This document shows, piece by piece, positions 23,319 through 30,831 of a DNA stretch of 64,000 bases; within the stretch, counting starts at the first letter, position 1, and each line of letters begins with the position of its first letter. Position numbers and translations under genes: made by a program. Source of the DNA: Halorussus vallis (GTDB lineage Archaea > Halobacteriota > Halobacteria > Halobacteriales > Haladaptataceae); NCBI RefSeq assembly GCF_024138165.1, contig NZ_CP100000.1, positions 1,736,001 through 1,800,000 of the forward strand, written 5' to 3'. A model generated the notes under the pieces. That model saw nothing but the letters and a program-made list of their open reading frames with translations, was not told the DNA's origin and made no database searches.

Positions 23319-24515
23319 CTACTCCCCCGACAGAATCTCCCGCACTCCTTGTGTCAGTATCTCGCGGCCCAGCGCGGCGTCGTCGAGGTCGACGTGTTCG
23401 TCGGTCGTGTGCGCCTGCGAGAGACTGCCCGGTCCCCACACTATCGCGGGCGTGCCGTCGGCGACGAACTCCCGGGCGTCGGTCGCGGCCTCCATCCCCC
23501 ACGGTTCGTCGGGAGCGTCGGCGCGCTCGGCGGAGAGACGCCGGAACCGCGCGGCTAGCGGGTGGTCGTCGGCGATGGCGGCCGAGGCGTAGTGCATCAC
23601 GAGCGAACGGTCGGTGGCGACGCCCGCCTCGCGCTCGACCGACTCGAAGAGGTCGTCGAGTTCGCGTTCGACGTCCTTGTACTCCTCGTCGGGGAGGATG
23701 CGCCGGTCGAGCAGGAACTCCGCGCGTTCGGGGAGCACCGCCATGTTCGAGTTGGTACCCGCCTCGAACTCCGTGACGGTCGCGTAGGCCCGGCCGCAGA
23801 GGTCGTCCTCGCGTTCGCGGAGTCGGACGTCGTAGTCGTCTATCGCGTCGAGGACCGGCCGGGCCTCGTCTATCGCGTTCGTCCCCTGGTCGGGGTGGCT
23901 GGCGTGGGAGGCGTCGCCCGCGACGCCGACCCGGTAGGTGGCGACGCCCTTCGCCCGGGTCGCCACCCGGAAGTCGGTGGGTTCCAGGACGACCGCCATA
24001 TCGCCGCCGTACCCCGCCTCGACGAGCGTCCGGGTGCCGGGGTCGCCGGTCTCCTCGCCCATCGCGGCGTGGACGACCAGCGACCCTTCCAGGTCGCCCG
24101 ACTCGATTTCGGGCGCGAGGTCGCGGGCGGTCAGCATGGCGAGCGCGAGGCCGGTCTTCATGTCGGCGCTCCCCCGGCCGTACAGCGTTCCGTCCTCGAT
24201 AGCGCCCTCGTAGGGGTCGTGGGTCCACTGGTCGGGGTCGCCGGCGGGCACCACGTCGAGGTGGCCGTTCAGCACGAGCGTCGGGCCTCCGGAGTCTCCC
24301 GAAGCGCGCTCCTCGTCGGCGCGGTCGCCGACGACGGCGACCGCGCTGGGCCGGTCGGAACCGGGCGTCTCGACCAGTCGGGCGTCGACGCCCTCGCCGT
24401 CGAACCACTCCACGACGAACTCCGCGCCCGGCCGTTCGTCGCCGGGCGGGTTCTCGGTGGGGATTCGAACGAGGTCGGCCGCGAGGTCGGCGAGTTCGTC
24501 GCGTCGGGTCGTCAT
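23319..24515 (-). CDS. M20-family metallopeptidase/deacylase (ArgE/DapE-like)
   Basis: A 398-residue protein of the M20 dinuclear zinc family. GHLDVVPAGD (metal-binding His and following Asp), GRGSADMKTG (bridging Asp), GEETGDPGT (catalytic Glu-Glu) and the C-terminal SQAHTTDEHVD (last metal His) are in the usual order, with a dimerisation domain between residues about 185-300. The family removes acyl groups from amino acids or succinyl/acetyl intermediates; ArgE, DapE and related enzymes cannot be told apart here. It stands alone between the cupredoxin and the glycosyltransferase. Confidence 0.85.
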   Translation of the reverse strand: MTTRRDELADLAADLVRIPTENPPGDERPGAEFVVEWFDGEGVDARLVETPGSDRPSAVAVVGDRADEERASGDSGGPTLVLNGHLDVVPAGDPDQWTHDPYEGAIEDGTLYGRGSADMKTGLALAMLTARDLAPEIESGDLEGSLVVHAAMGEETGDPGTRTLVEAGYGGDMAVVLEPTDFRVATRAKGVATYRVGVAGDASHASHPDQGTNAIDEARPVLDAIDDYDVRLREREDDLCGRAYATVTEFEAGTNSNMAVLPERAEFLLDRRILPDEEYKDVERELDDLFESVEREAGVATDRSLVMHYASAAIADDHPLAARFRRLSAERADAPDEPWGMEAATDAREFVADGTPAIVWGPGSLSQAHTTDEHVDLDDAALGREILTQGVREILSGE

Positions 24516-24542
24516 CGTGACGGGCGTTGGACGCCGGCCGTG

Positions 24543-25478
24543 TTAGTTCCCCTCGGTCCGACCGAACAGTCGGTCGACCGCCGCCGCGCCCGGCCGGCCG
24601 AACGCCGATCCCAGACACATCGCGGCGTGGTACGCCAGGTCGTCGGGCGTGTGGTAGGCCGCCCGGGCGTGGGCCAGCGTCGCGCGGGGCGACCACCACC
24701 GCTCGTGGAGGTGCTTCCTGCCGATCTGGTAGTACGTCTCCCGGAGCGCCCGGTCCCGGACCTGGTCGGGGTACGCCTCGTACAACTGGGCGTACGTCTC
24801 CAGTATCTCCATCCGGCCGTCGAGGTAGCCCCAGGAGTCCGACAGCGACTCACCGGTCCGGCCCCGGACCACCAGCGGTTCGTCGACGTAGTCGAACTCA
24901 GTCTGGAGCGCGAGGTCGACCTTCATCCCGGTGTCGTCGGCCCCGTGGCGGTGCCGAAGCGGGAGCACTCGGTCCAGTGCTTCGCGGTCGATTAGCATCG
25001 TCGAGTTGATGCAGGGGAACGTCCGCATCTCCAGGGCCCTCTCGATGACGTCGCCGCGGACGGCCGGATTCGGGCGGAACTCCCCGCGGGCCTCGTCGAC
25101 CATCCCGCAGTAGACGACCCCGACGTTGTCGTCGGCTTCGAGTTTCGCCACCTGCGTTCGCAGTTTCGCCGGTTCAAGTCGGTCGTCGTCGTCGAGGAAC
25201 TGGACGTACCGCCCGGAGCATCGGCGCGCGCCGATGCTTCGGGCGGCCTGGGGTCCCTCGTCGCGGCGCTGGTCGACGTAGGTCGCGCCGAACGCCTCGA
25301 CCACCGGCCGGGCGTGCCCGTCGTCGGAACCGTCCACGACGAGGACCTCTATCGGTTCGTACTCCTGGGCGTAGACGCTTTCGAGCGCCCTGCGGAGTCG
25401 GTCGTTCCGGTAGTGGGTCGGCACGACGACCGACACCAGTCCGCCGGAGTCGGAGTCGGAGTCGGAGTTCGAGAGCAT
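24543..25478 (-). CDS. Family 2 glycosyltransferase
   Basis: A 311-residue GT-A glycosyltransferase. After an Asp/Ser repeat near the N-terminus comes VSVVVPTHYRNDRLRRALESVYAQ, the nucleotide-sugar-binding strand, then EVLVVDGSDD and YVQFLDDDDRLEP with the metal-binding D-x-D type cluster. The C-terminal half is alpha-helical and specific to a haloarchaeal subfamily. It would transfer a sugar to a lipid, protein or glycan acceptor in the cytoplasm. No other glycosylation genes are nearby. ATG at 25478 is used; the longer frame to 25580 adds unlikely residues. Confidence 0.82.
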   Translation of the reverse strand: MLSNSDSDSDSGGLVSVVVPTHYRNDRLRRALESVYAQEYEPIEVLVVDGSDDGHARPVVEAFGATYVDQRRDEGPQAARSIGARRCSGRYVQFLDDDDRLEPAKLRTQVAKLEADDNVGVVYCGMVDEARGEFRPNPAVRGDVIERALEMRTFPCINSTMLIDREALDRVLPLRHRHGADDTGMKVDLALQTEFDYVDEPLVVRGRTGESLSDSWGYLDGRMEILETYAQLYEAYPDQVRDRALRETYYQIGRKHLHERWWSPRATLAHARAAYHTPDDLAYHAAMCLGSAFGRPGAAAVDRLFGRTEGN

Positions 25479-25590
25479 TGGTGGGCGGTGGGCGTACGCC
25501 GTGAGTGGGGAAAGTCGCGCTGGCAGCCACCACGGACTTCGGCGTCTTAGAACATCGACGACCTCATTTTGCGTTTCCACATCTTGTTGA

Positions 25591-25735
25591 CATCCTCCCC
25601 GCCCCGAAGGGTGAGGATTTCTGAGGGTTGAGATATTACGGTTTGCAACCCGCCAGTTCGCTCGGTGCGAAACGCCCCGAGGTTTGGTTGAACAGGTAGG
25701 CTACTGGCCGTGCCAAACGACCGTTACTCATATCC
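25591..25735 (-). ncRNA. Predicted TnpB guide RNA region (reRNA/omega RNA)
   Basis: In IS605-group elements the guide RNA covers the 3' end of tnpB and the right end of the element. Here that corresponds to the end of the tnpB frame and the GC hairpin near 25592-25616. The call is by position and family knowledge; the exact RNA cannot be drawn from the sequence. Confidence 0.35.
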
Positions 25736-26904
25736 TCCGTCGGAGGATTCTGAGTTATCTTTTTGCGAATATTCACCGCACCGTTCACGTCCGCGTTCAT
25801 TGTCGCACCGCATGACTCACAGACGTACAACCCACGCTCCACACGATTCGCGTCACACTTCCGACCACAGCACGAACACGTCTTACTCGTATCTCGCTCG
25901 CTCTTACGGTCAACGAGAATGCCGTGTTCCTCGGCCTTGTATTCGAGCAGGTTCGTGAAGCGGTCGAACTCCCACCCGTGGAGTTTTTTGTTCCCCCTCC
26001 GACCCCAGTTCCGAGAGTCACCGTTCTCGTCCTCTCGAATCTTGCTCAAGTCACCAATAGCGATGCGACCGACTTCACGGTCAATGCACTGCTCCACGAT
26101 GTGTCTGGCAAGGGCGTGCAAAAAGTGGTCTTTCCGCCGAGATAGCTTTTGTCGCACGCGAAGGGCACGACGAGACGGGCCGTATTTGCCTTCGGTATCG
26201 TACTCGTCGCGGGTGAAGTAGTGTTTATCCTGTTTTAGAGTGTTCCCCGGATACAACTCGGTATCACCATCGTCGTAGGCGATGGCAAGGTAGTTCTTGA
26301 TACCGAGGTCGATACCTGCTGTCTTATCGCCGGAAGTGTCCTCGGAAGGGATTTCAACGTTACATACCAGGTGGAGTTCCCAATGGTCGCCGTTCCAGAC
26401 GGCTCTGACTTGCGGGATATTCTCCACGTTAACATCCGGTCGCATCTTGTACTCTGCGAGGATGAAGTCCGAACGATGCTGTTTGAGGTTGAATCCTTTG
26501 CTCAGGCGGATTCGGTTGTGCTTGGGATCGTGTTTGATACCGTTCTGTTTCCACGTCACGGTGGAGCGCGGGTGGTTGTCGCCTCGCTTGCGGTAGCCAG
26601 GTGGGTTCGCGTCGGTGTCGCCGTTGTTGCGCTTTTTGAACCAGCTAGTGAACGCCTCAGCGAGTTCTTCAAGAACTCGCTGACTTGACTGAGAATGCAG
26701 GTCATTGTAGCGTTCGTGGTTTTTTAATTCACGCTTGAGGTCGGCTTCGGACGGAATCTCGCCGGTGTCGTCCCATTCTTGTTGGGCATGGTAGCGGGCG
26801 ACATTCCACAGTTTCGACGCCGAAAACCCGCACTCATCAAGTTCGTCGCTCACCTGTTGGTGGTTAACAATTTTCGCTCGATAGGTGCGGGTTGTCTTCA
26901 GCAT
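25636..26904 (-). CDS. tnpB: TnpB RNA-guided endonuclease-like protein
   Basis: A 422-residue TnpB from the ATG at 26904. The N-terminal OrfB helix-turn-helix region is followed by the RuvC core: GIDLGIKNYLAIA (catalytic Asp, about 199), IAIGDLSKIRED, and NADVNGAVNI (catalytic Asp, about 372). A zinc ribbon (CSCCGRKC and CESCG) lies between them. In the second motif the usual catalytic Glu of 'I.VED L' is Gly, so the active site is either rearranged, with Glu supplied elsewhere, or inactive. TnpB uses a guide RNA from the element end to cut DNA and help keep the element. Base composition differs from flanking genes. Confidence 0.88.
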   Translation of the reverse strand: MLKTTRTYRAKIVNHQQVSDELDECGFSASKLWNVARYHAQQEWDDTGEIPSEADLKRELKNHERYNDLHSQSSQRVLEELAEAFTSWFKKRNNGDTDANPPGYRKRGDNHPRSTVTWKQNGIKHDPKHNRIRLSKGFNLKQHRSDFILAEYKMRPDVNVENIPQVRAVWNGDHWELHLVCNVEIPSEDTSGDKTAGIDLGIKNYLAIAYDDGDTELYPGNTLKQDKHYFTRDEYDTEGKYGPSRRALRVRQKLSRRKDHFLHALARHIVEQCIDREVGRIAIGDLSKIREDENGDSRNWGRRGNKKLHGWEFDRFTNLLEYKAEEHGILVDRKSERDTSKTCSCCGRKCDANRVERGLYVCESCGATMNADVNGAVNIRKKITQNPPTEDMSNGRLARPVAYLFNQTSGRFAPSELAGCKP

Positions 26905-27067
26905 CGGACTGTGTCCATAATCACCTATGGTGTGGTGTGCGTTAAATTTTAACACTCGGTTTGGAGTATCCGGCTTTGCTGTCGAACGTGGTTAATGGTA
27001 GAGTTGTCGGCTGTATCCCCGCCCTTCAGGGCAGGAGGTTAGCCTCGTAACTTCTATAAGACGGTAG

Positions 27068-27083
27068 TGTCGTAAGTACGACA
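27068..27083. promoter_or_regulatory. Palindrome at the kinase start
   Basis: TGTCGTAAGTACGACA, two 6-bp arms around a 4-base centre, ends seven bases before the ATG at 27090. A TATA-like TTCTATAAG lies at about 27052-27060. The palindrome would span the transcription start and could be an operator. Confidence 0.45.
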
Positions 27084-27089
27084 ATCGAG

Positions 27090-27617
27090 ATGACCGACAC
27101 CGACACCGCCGACGCCCGGACGCCGACCGCGGTCGTGGTCTGCGGCCTGCCGGGCGTGGGCAAGACCACCGTCGCGGAGGCCGTCGCCGACCGGGTCGGC
27201 GGGCGACTCCTCCGGACCGACGTGGTCCGCAAGGAGATACTCGCGGACCCCGAGTACACCGACGAGGAGTCCCGGATTGTGTACGACGCGGTGTTCGAGC
27301 GGGCCGAGGCGACGCTCGAATCCGGGCGGTCGGCGGTGCTCGACGGGACGTTCAAGGCGGCCGACCTCCGCGAACGAGCGCGAACGCTCGCCGACGCGAC
27401 CGGCGCGGCGTTCCGCCTCGTCAGGGTCGAGTGCGATAAGTCGGACGTGCGCGAGCGCATCGCCGCCCGCGAGGACGACGCGAGCGACGCCGACTTCGCG
27501 GTCCACGCCCAGTTCCGCGAGGAGTTCGAACCGCTCGCGCGCGACCACGTCACGGTGGACAACTCCCGCGGCATCGCCGAAACCAGGCGGCAGGTCGCCG
27601 ACCACTTCCCCGAGTAG
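27090..27617 (+). CDS. P-loop kinase-like ATPase (AAA_33 type)
   Basis: A 175-residue P-loop protein with Walker A GLPGVGKTT near residue 19, RTDVVRKEI about 25 residues later, and a C-terminal REDDASDADFAVHAQFREEFEP stretch. This pattern matches the AAA_33/gluconate-kinase-like group, which includes small-molecule and nucleic-acid kinases and zeta-toxin relatives. The substrate is unknown. The gene starts directly after the TnpB element; its TATA box and a 6-bp palindrome remain between element and start codon. Confidence 0.8.
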   Translation: MTDTDTADARTPTAVVVCGLPGVGKTTVAEAVADRVGGRLLRTDVVRKEILADPEYTDEESRIVYDAVFERAEATLESGRSAVLDGTFKAADLRERARTLADATGAAFRLVRVECDKSDVRERIAAREDDASDADFAVHAQFREEFEPLARDHVTVDNSRGIAETRRQVADHFPE

Positions 27618-27625
27618 CGGTCGGG

Positions 27626-27710
27626 AGGGCGGGGGTTCGCCCGCGACGAGGTCCAGGGGCAAGGTTCGCCCGCGGCGGTAGGCTGCCGCGGGCGAACCCC
27701 CGCCCTTTTT
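27626..27710 (+). terminator. Alternating hairpins with T-tract between kinase and nucS
   Basis: 27626-27645 is a perfect 20-base inverted repeat of 27687-27706, followed by five T. A second copy of the core, GGTTCGCCCGCGGC at 27663-27676, is perfectly complementary to 27685-27698. The first arm and the middle copy therefore compete for the same 3' arm. The T-tract fits an archaeal terminator for the kinase gene, and the competing arms resemble an attenuator or antiterminator. Confidence 0.6.
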
Positions 27711-27739
27711 GATGCAGAACTGAGCACCGGCCAAAGAGA

Positions 27740-28492
27740 ATGGTGGTCGAGAAACTCAACGCGCCCGGACCCGAGGCGGTCGTGGACGCCGCAAAAGCGG
27801 CCGCCCGGGACGGCGCGATGCTGACGGTGGAGGCGCACTGCGAGGTGGAGTACGAGGGCCGCACCAGCGGCTACCTCGGGCCAGGCGACCGCGTGCTGGT
27901 TGCCAAGCCCGACGGCACCTTCCTCGTCCACCAGCCCACCGGCCATAAGCCCGTCAACTGGATGCCCGGCGGCGGCCGCGTGTCGGCGCGCGTCAGCGAA
28001 GGTGAGGCGGTCCTGCTGGCCCGCCGTACGAACCCGAGCGAACGCGTGGAGGCCCGTATCCGAGAGACGTACGGCCTGACGCGGTTCGACGCCACCGACG
28101 GAGCGACCTACGAGGAGTCGGGCACCGAGGCCGAGATGCACGAGTACATCGAGGCCAACCCGGAGGTGCTGGAGGAGGGCCTGCGAATCGTCGAACACGA
28201 GCGCGAGAGCAAGTACGGCTTCATCGACTTCTACGCGGTCGACTCGGCGGGGACGCCGGTCGTCGTGGAGGTAAAGCGCATCCAGGCGACGCTGAACCAC
28301 TTCGACCAACTCCAGCGGTACGTGTCGTTGTACGAAGAAACGAACGACGACGTGCGGGGGATGCTCGTGGCGCCGTCCGCGTCCGAGCGCGTCAAGCGGG
28401 CCTGCCGGGACAACGGTCTGGAGTTCGTGGCGCTCTCGGAGTTCGCGACGGACGCGAAAGGTGCCACGGAAGCGAAGCTGACCGATTTCTAG
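27740..28492 (+). CDS. nucS: Endonuclease NucS (EndoMS mismatch-specific endonuclease)
   Basis: A 250-residue protein with the full NucS layout. The N-terminal beta-sandwich DNA-binding domain includes LVHQPTGHKPVNWMPGG near residues 62-78. The C-terminal RecB-like nuclease has Asp163 (GFIDFYAVD), Glu177 and Lys179 (VVEVKR), and Gln190/Tyr194 (QLQRY). NucS/EndoMS cuts both strands at mismatches and starts repair in archaea and actinobacteria. The very C-terminus (TEAKLTDF) resembles a PCNA-interaction peptide, which fits the known clamp-dependence of the family. Confidence 0.92.
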   Translation: MVVEKLNAPGPEAVVDAAKAAARDGAMLTVEAHCEVEYEGRTSGYLGPGDRVLVAKPDGTFLVHQPTGHKPVNWMPGGGRVSARVSEGEAVLLARRTNPSERVEARIRETYGLTRFDATDGATYEESGTEAEMHEYIEANPEVLEEGLRIVEHERESKYGFIDFYAVDSAGTPVVVEVKRIQATLNHFDQLQRYVSLYEETNDDVRGMLVAPSASERVKRACRDNGLEFVALSEFATDAKGATEAKLTDF

Positions 28493-28995
28493 TCGCTGGT
28501 TCTTCTGTGGCGGTCAGTCGGTCGGGCTTCGACGCGAAGGTATCGAATACGGCAGGGCAACCGAATCGAACAGCACAACCAGCGACGGGGTACACGGGAA
28601 GAAGCGCTAGCTACTCCCAACTCCTCTAAGGAACCGCAGCCACACCTCCCCAGCCGATTCGCTCGTTCGCTCCGCTCACTCGCTCATCCACCGTCGGAGC
28701 GAAGCTCCGACGAGCCTGCACTCGCTTTGCTCGTGCAGACCTCGCGCGAATTGTCGCGGCATGAAGCCGCGACTGCGCGCGCCACGACCTGGACGAGGCT
28801 TTCGCGCATCTCCACACAACCGGCATGGCGCGCGCGGCGGGCGGTGCGGTCACTCAGTTGGGTCGTGCGAGTGGCGGTCTGCGTTTCGGTTGCGGTCGCT
28901 GTCACGGTCGCGTTTGCAATCCGGTTACTTGTTCGTAGGTTTCCCCGCCAACTAGCCCCGCGCGCTTTTCCCGCTGACCGTCGAACCCGTACCAC
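28493..28995. other. Intergenic region with three hairpins
   Basis: About 500 bases without a supportable gene. It holds three consecutive hairpins: 28692-28712 (CGTCGGAGC, GAA loop, GCTCCGACG), 28716-28738 (CTGCAC/GTGCAG) and 28753-28773 (GTCGCGGC, loop of five, GCCGCGAC). Short repeats of CGCTC precede them (28658-28685). These could be terminators or dispersed extragenic repeats. Confidence 0.5.
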
Positions 28996-30081
28996 ATGCC
29001 AGACGACCTCCTGATCTACGGGGCGTACGGCTACACGGGGGAACTGATTACGGAACGAGCGCTCGACGAGGGACTCCGCCCCGTCGTCGCGGGGCGGGAC
29101 GCCGAGAAGGTCGAGGGGTTGGCGACCGACCTCGGCCTCGACCACCAGGTGTTCAGCCTCGAACACCCCGACATCGTCGAGGCCGAGGTCGGCGACTTCG
29201 CGGCGGTGTTGAACTGCGCGGGACCGTTCTCGAAGACCGCCCGACCGCTCTACTCGGCGTGCCTCGACGCCGAGACGGACTACCTCGACATCGCCGGCGA
29301 AATCGACGTGTTGGAGGGTATCGCCGGGCGCGACAGGGAGGCCGAAGCCCAGGACGTCACCCTGTTGCCGGGGGTCGGGTTCGACGTGGTGCCGACCGAC
29401 TGCCTGGCGGCCCACCTCCACGGGCGACTGGAAGGCGCGACCCGACTCTCGCTGGCCATCGACGGCCTCGGGACGTACTCGCCGGGCACCGTCAAGTCGA
29501 TAATCGAGGGGATGGGCCGGCCCGGCGCGGTTCGAGAGGACGGCCGGATTCGTACCGTCTCGGCCGCCTGGAAGACCCACCAACTGGACTTCGGACAGGG
29601 GCCCAAGCCCGCAGTGACGATTCCCTGGGGCGACGTCTCCTCGGCGTACTACACCACCGGCATCCCGAACATCGAAACCTACGCCACGGTGCCCGAGTAC
29701 GCCGCGAAGGTGATGGCGAAGACCGGGCCGCTGTCGGCGGTGCTGGGCCTCGGCCCGGTCCAGACGGGACTGAAGAAACTGGCCGACGCGGTGGTTTCGG
29801 GACCGAGCGCCCAGGAGCGCGCGAAGAGCGTGACGCGGGTGTGGGGCGAAGTCGTCGACGACGCGGGTAATCAGGTCGCCGCGCGTCTGAAGACGCCCGA
29901 CACCTACAGCCTGACCGCCGAAACCGCGGTCGCGTGCGCCCGGCGCGTCCTCGACGGCGAGGTCGGCGCGGGCTTCCAGACACCCGCCTCGGCGTTCGGG
30001 CCGGACTTCGTCCTGGAGTTCGAGAGCGTCGAGCGCGAGGACGTGAGCGCCGACGCGGCCGTGGCCGCGAGTCAGCGATAG
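28996..30081 (+). CDS. Saccharopine-dehydrogenase-like NAD(P)-dependent reductase
   Basis: A 361-residue protein. LLIYGAYGYTGELITERALDEGL is a Rossmann Gly-rich motif at the N-terminus; VLNCAGPFSKTARPLYSACLDAETDYLDIAGE and LLPGVGFDVVPTDCLAAHL are hallmark segments of the saccharopine dehydrogenase/trans-acting enoyl reductase family. In other organisms members act in lysine breakdown or lipid reduction; here the substrate is unknown, although lipid-type reductases are plausible. No hydrophobic anchor is seen. It is followed after 76 bases by a methyltransferase gene on the same strand. Confidence 0.82.
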   Translation: MPDDLLIYGAYGYTGELITERALDEGLRPVVAGRDAEKVEGLATDLGLDHQVFSLEHPDIVEAEVGDFAAVLNCAGPFSKTARPLYSACLDAETDYLDIAGEIDVLEGIAGRDREAEAQDVTLLPGVGFDVVPTDCLAAHLHGRLEGATRLSLAIDGLGTYSPGTVKSIIEGMGRPGAVREDGRIRTVSAAWKTHQLDFGQGPKPAVTIPWGDVSSAYYTTGIPNIETYATVPEYAAKVMAKTGPLSAVLGLGPVQTGLKKLADAVVSGPSAQERAKSVTRVWGEVVDDAGNQVAARLKTPDTYSLTAETAVACARRVLDGEVGAGFQTPASAFGPDFVLEFESVEREDVSADAAVAASQR

Positions 30082-30157
30082 CATCCGGTGGAACGACTCT
30101 TCGGTTCGGACGACGGTCGAGGAAAGTGGTATCTTGATACACGGCGAAGCGTCGAAC

Positions 30158-30811
30158 ATGGGTTTCCTCACCGACGCCGAGTCGGGTCGACGGTGGTTCT
30201 CGCTCGTCGCACCGACGTACGACCAGGTCGTCTCGCCGGTGTTCTGGCCCGAGCGACTCCAGCGGGAGGGTCTCGACCGACTCGCCCTCGAACCCGATGA
30301 CCGCGTCCTCGACATCGGTTGCGGAACGGGAGAGACGCTCGCAGGCGTCGACGATGGCGAAACGCCGTCCCACGGACTCGACGTGAGTCGACCGCAACTC
30401 AAAACGGCCTCGAAGAAGAGCGACCTGCGCGGCGCGCAGTTCGTGCAGGGGGACGCCCATCGGCTACCCTACGTCGACGGCGTCTTCGACGCGGTCGTGT
30501 CCGTCGGCTCGATTCTCTACTGGTCGGACCCGGCCGCAGTGCTCCGAGAGGCCCGCCGGGTCACGACCCCGGGCGGTCGAATCCTGGTGATGGGATTCAA
30601 CCGTCGGCCGCCCTCGATGTGGAACCCGGTGGAGAACGTCCAGGACGCCATCAACGAGACGCTCTTCTTCCGGTACGGTCCCGAGGAAGCGAGCGCGCTC
30701 TTCCGGGACGCCGGATGGACGAGCGTCGAGAACAGCATCACCGGTCCGAGTTGGAGCCCGACCCTGGTCATCAGTACGACCGCGAAGAAGCCCGACGACG
30801 GCGAGACGTGA
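30158..30811 (+). CDS. Class I SAM-dependent methyltransferase
   Basis: A 217-residue methyltransferase. VLDIGCGTGETLAGV is SAM-binding motif I, GLDVSRPQL the acidic end of strand 2, and VQGDAHRLPYVDGVFDAVVSVGSILYWSDP motifs II-III. The pattern matches small-molecule or quinone methyltransferases (Methyltransf_11). The conserved N-terminal helix GRRWFSLVAPTYDQVVSPVFWP resembles haloarchaeal family members. Substrate unknown. The ATG at 30158 is chosen because the upstream in-frame ATG at 30134 adds residues not seen in such proteins. It is convergent with the hydrolase at 30832. Confidence 0.8.
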   Translation: MGFLTDAESGRRWFSLVAPTYDQVVSPVFWPERLQREGLDRLALEPDDRVLDIGCGTGETLAGVDDGETPSHGLDVSRPQLKTASKKSDLRGAQFVQGDAHRLPYVDGVFDAVVSVGSILYWSDPAAVLREARRVTTPGGRILVMGFNRRPPSMWNPVENVQDAINETLFFRYGPEEASALFRDAGWTSVENSITGPSWSPTLVISTTAKKPDDGET

Positions 30812-30831
30812 CGTCCGGCGGGCCGGGAGAC

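Larger units (their letters stand above)
25588..27046 (-). mobile_element. IS200/IS605-group solo TnpB element (IS1341 type)
   Basis: A tnpB gene flanked by short GC hairpins: TCCTCCCCGCCCCGAAGGGT at 25592-25611 and CCCCGCCCTTCAGGGCAGG at 27017-27035. Such ends are usual for haloarchaeal IS1341-type elements. No tnpA transposase gene is present, so the element cannot move by itself. Its right end lies less than 50 bp from the start of the P-loop kinase gene. Exact boundaries are uncertain by about ten bases. Confidence 0.7.

Noticed and set aside
23239-24699. Minus-strand frame extending from the cupredoxin gene through the M20 peptidase gene
   Set aside because: Arg/Pro/Gly-rich shadow of the peptidase gene in another frame; the cupredoxin signal peptide and its TATA box define the true start at 23238.
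25440-25475. Repeated GGAGTC units at the start of the glycosyltransferase gene
   Set aside because: They encode an Asp/Ser repeat at the protein N-terminus and need no other explanation.
28727-29014. Plus-strand open frame of 95 codons before the saccharopine-dehydrogenase-like gene
   Set aside because: It crosses two of the hairpins, overlaps the next gene, and has no acidic composition or recognisable domain.
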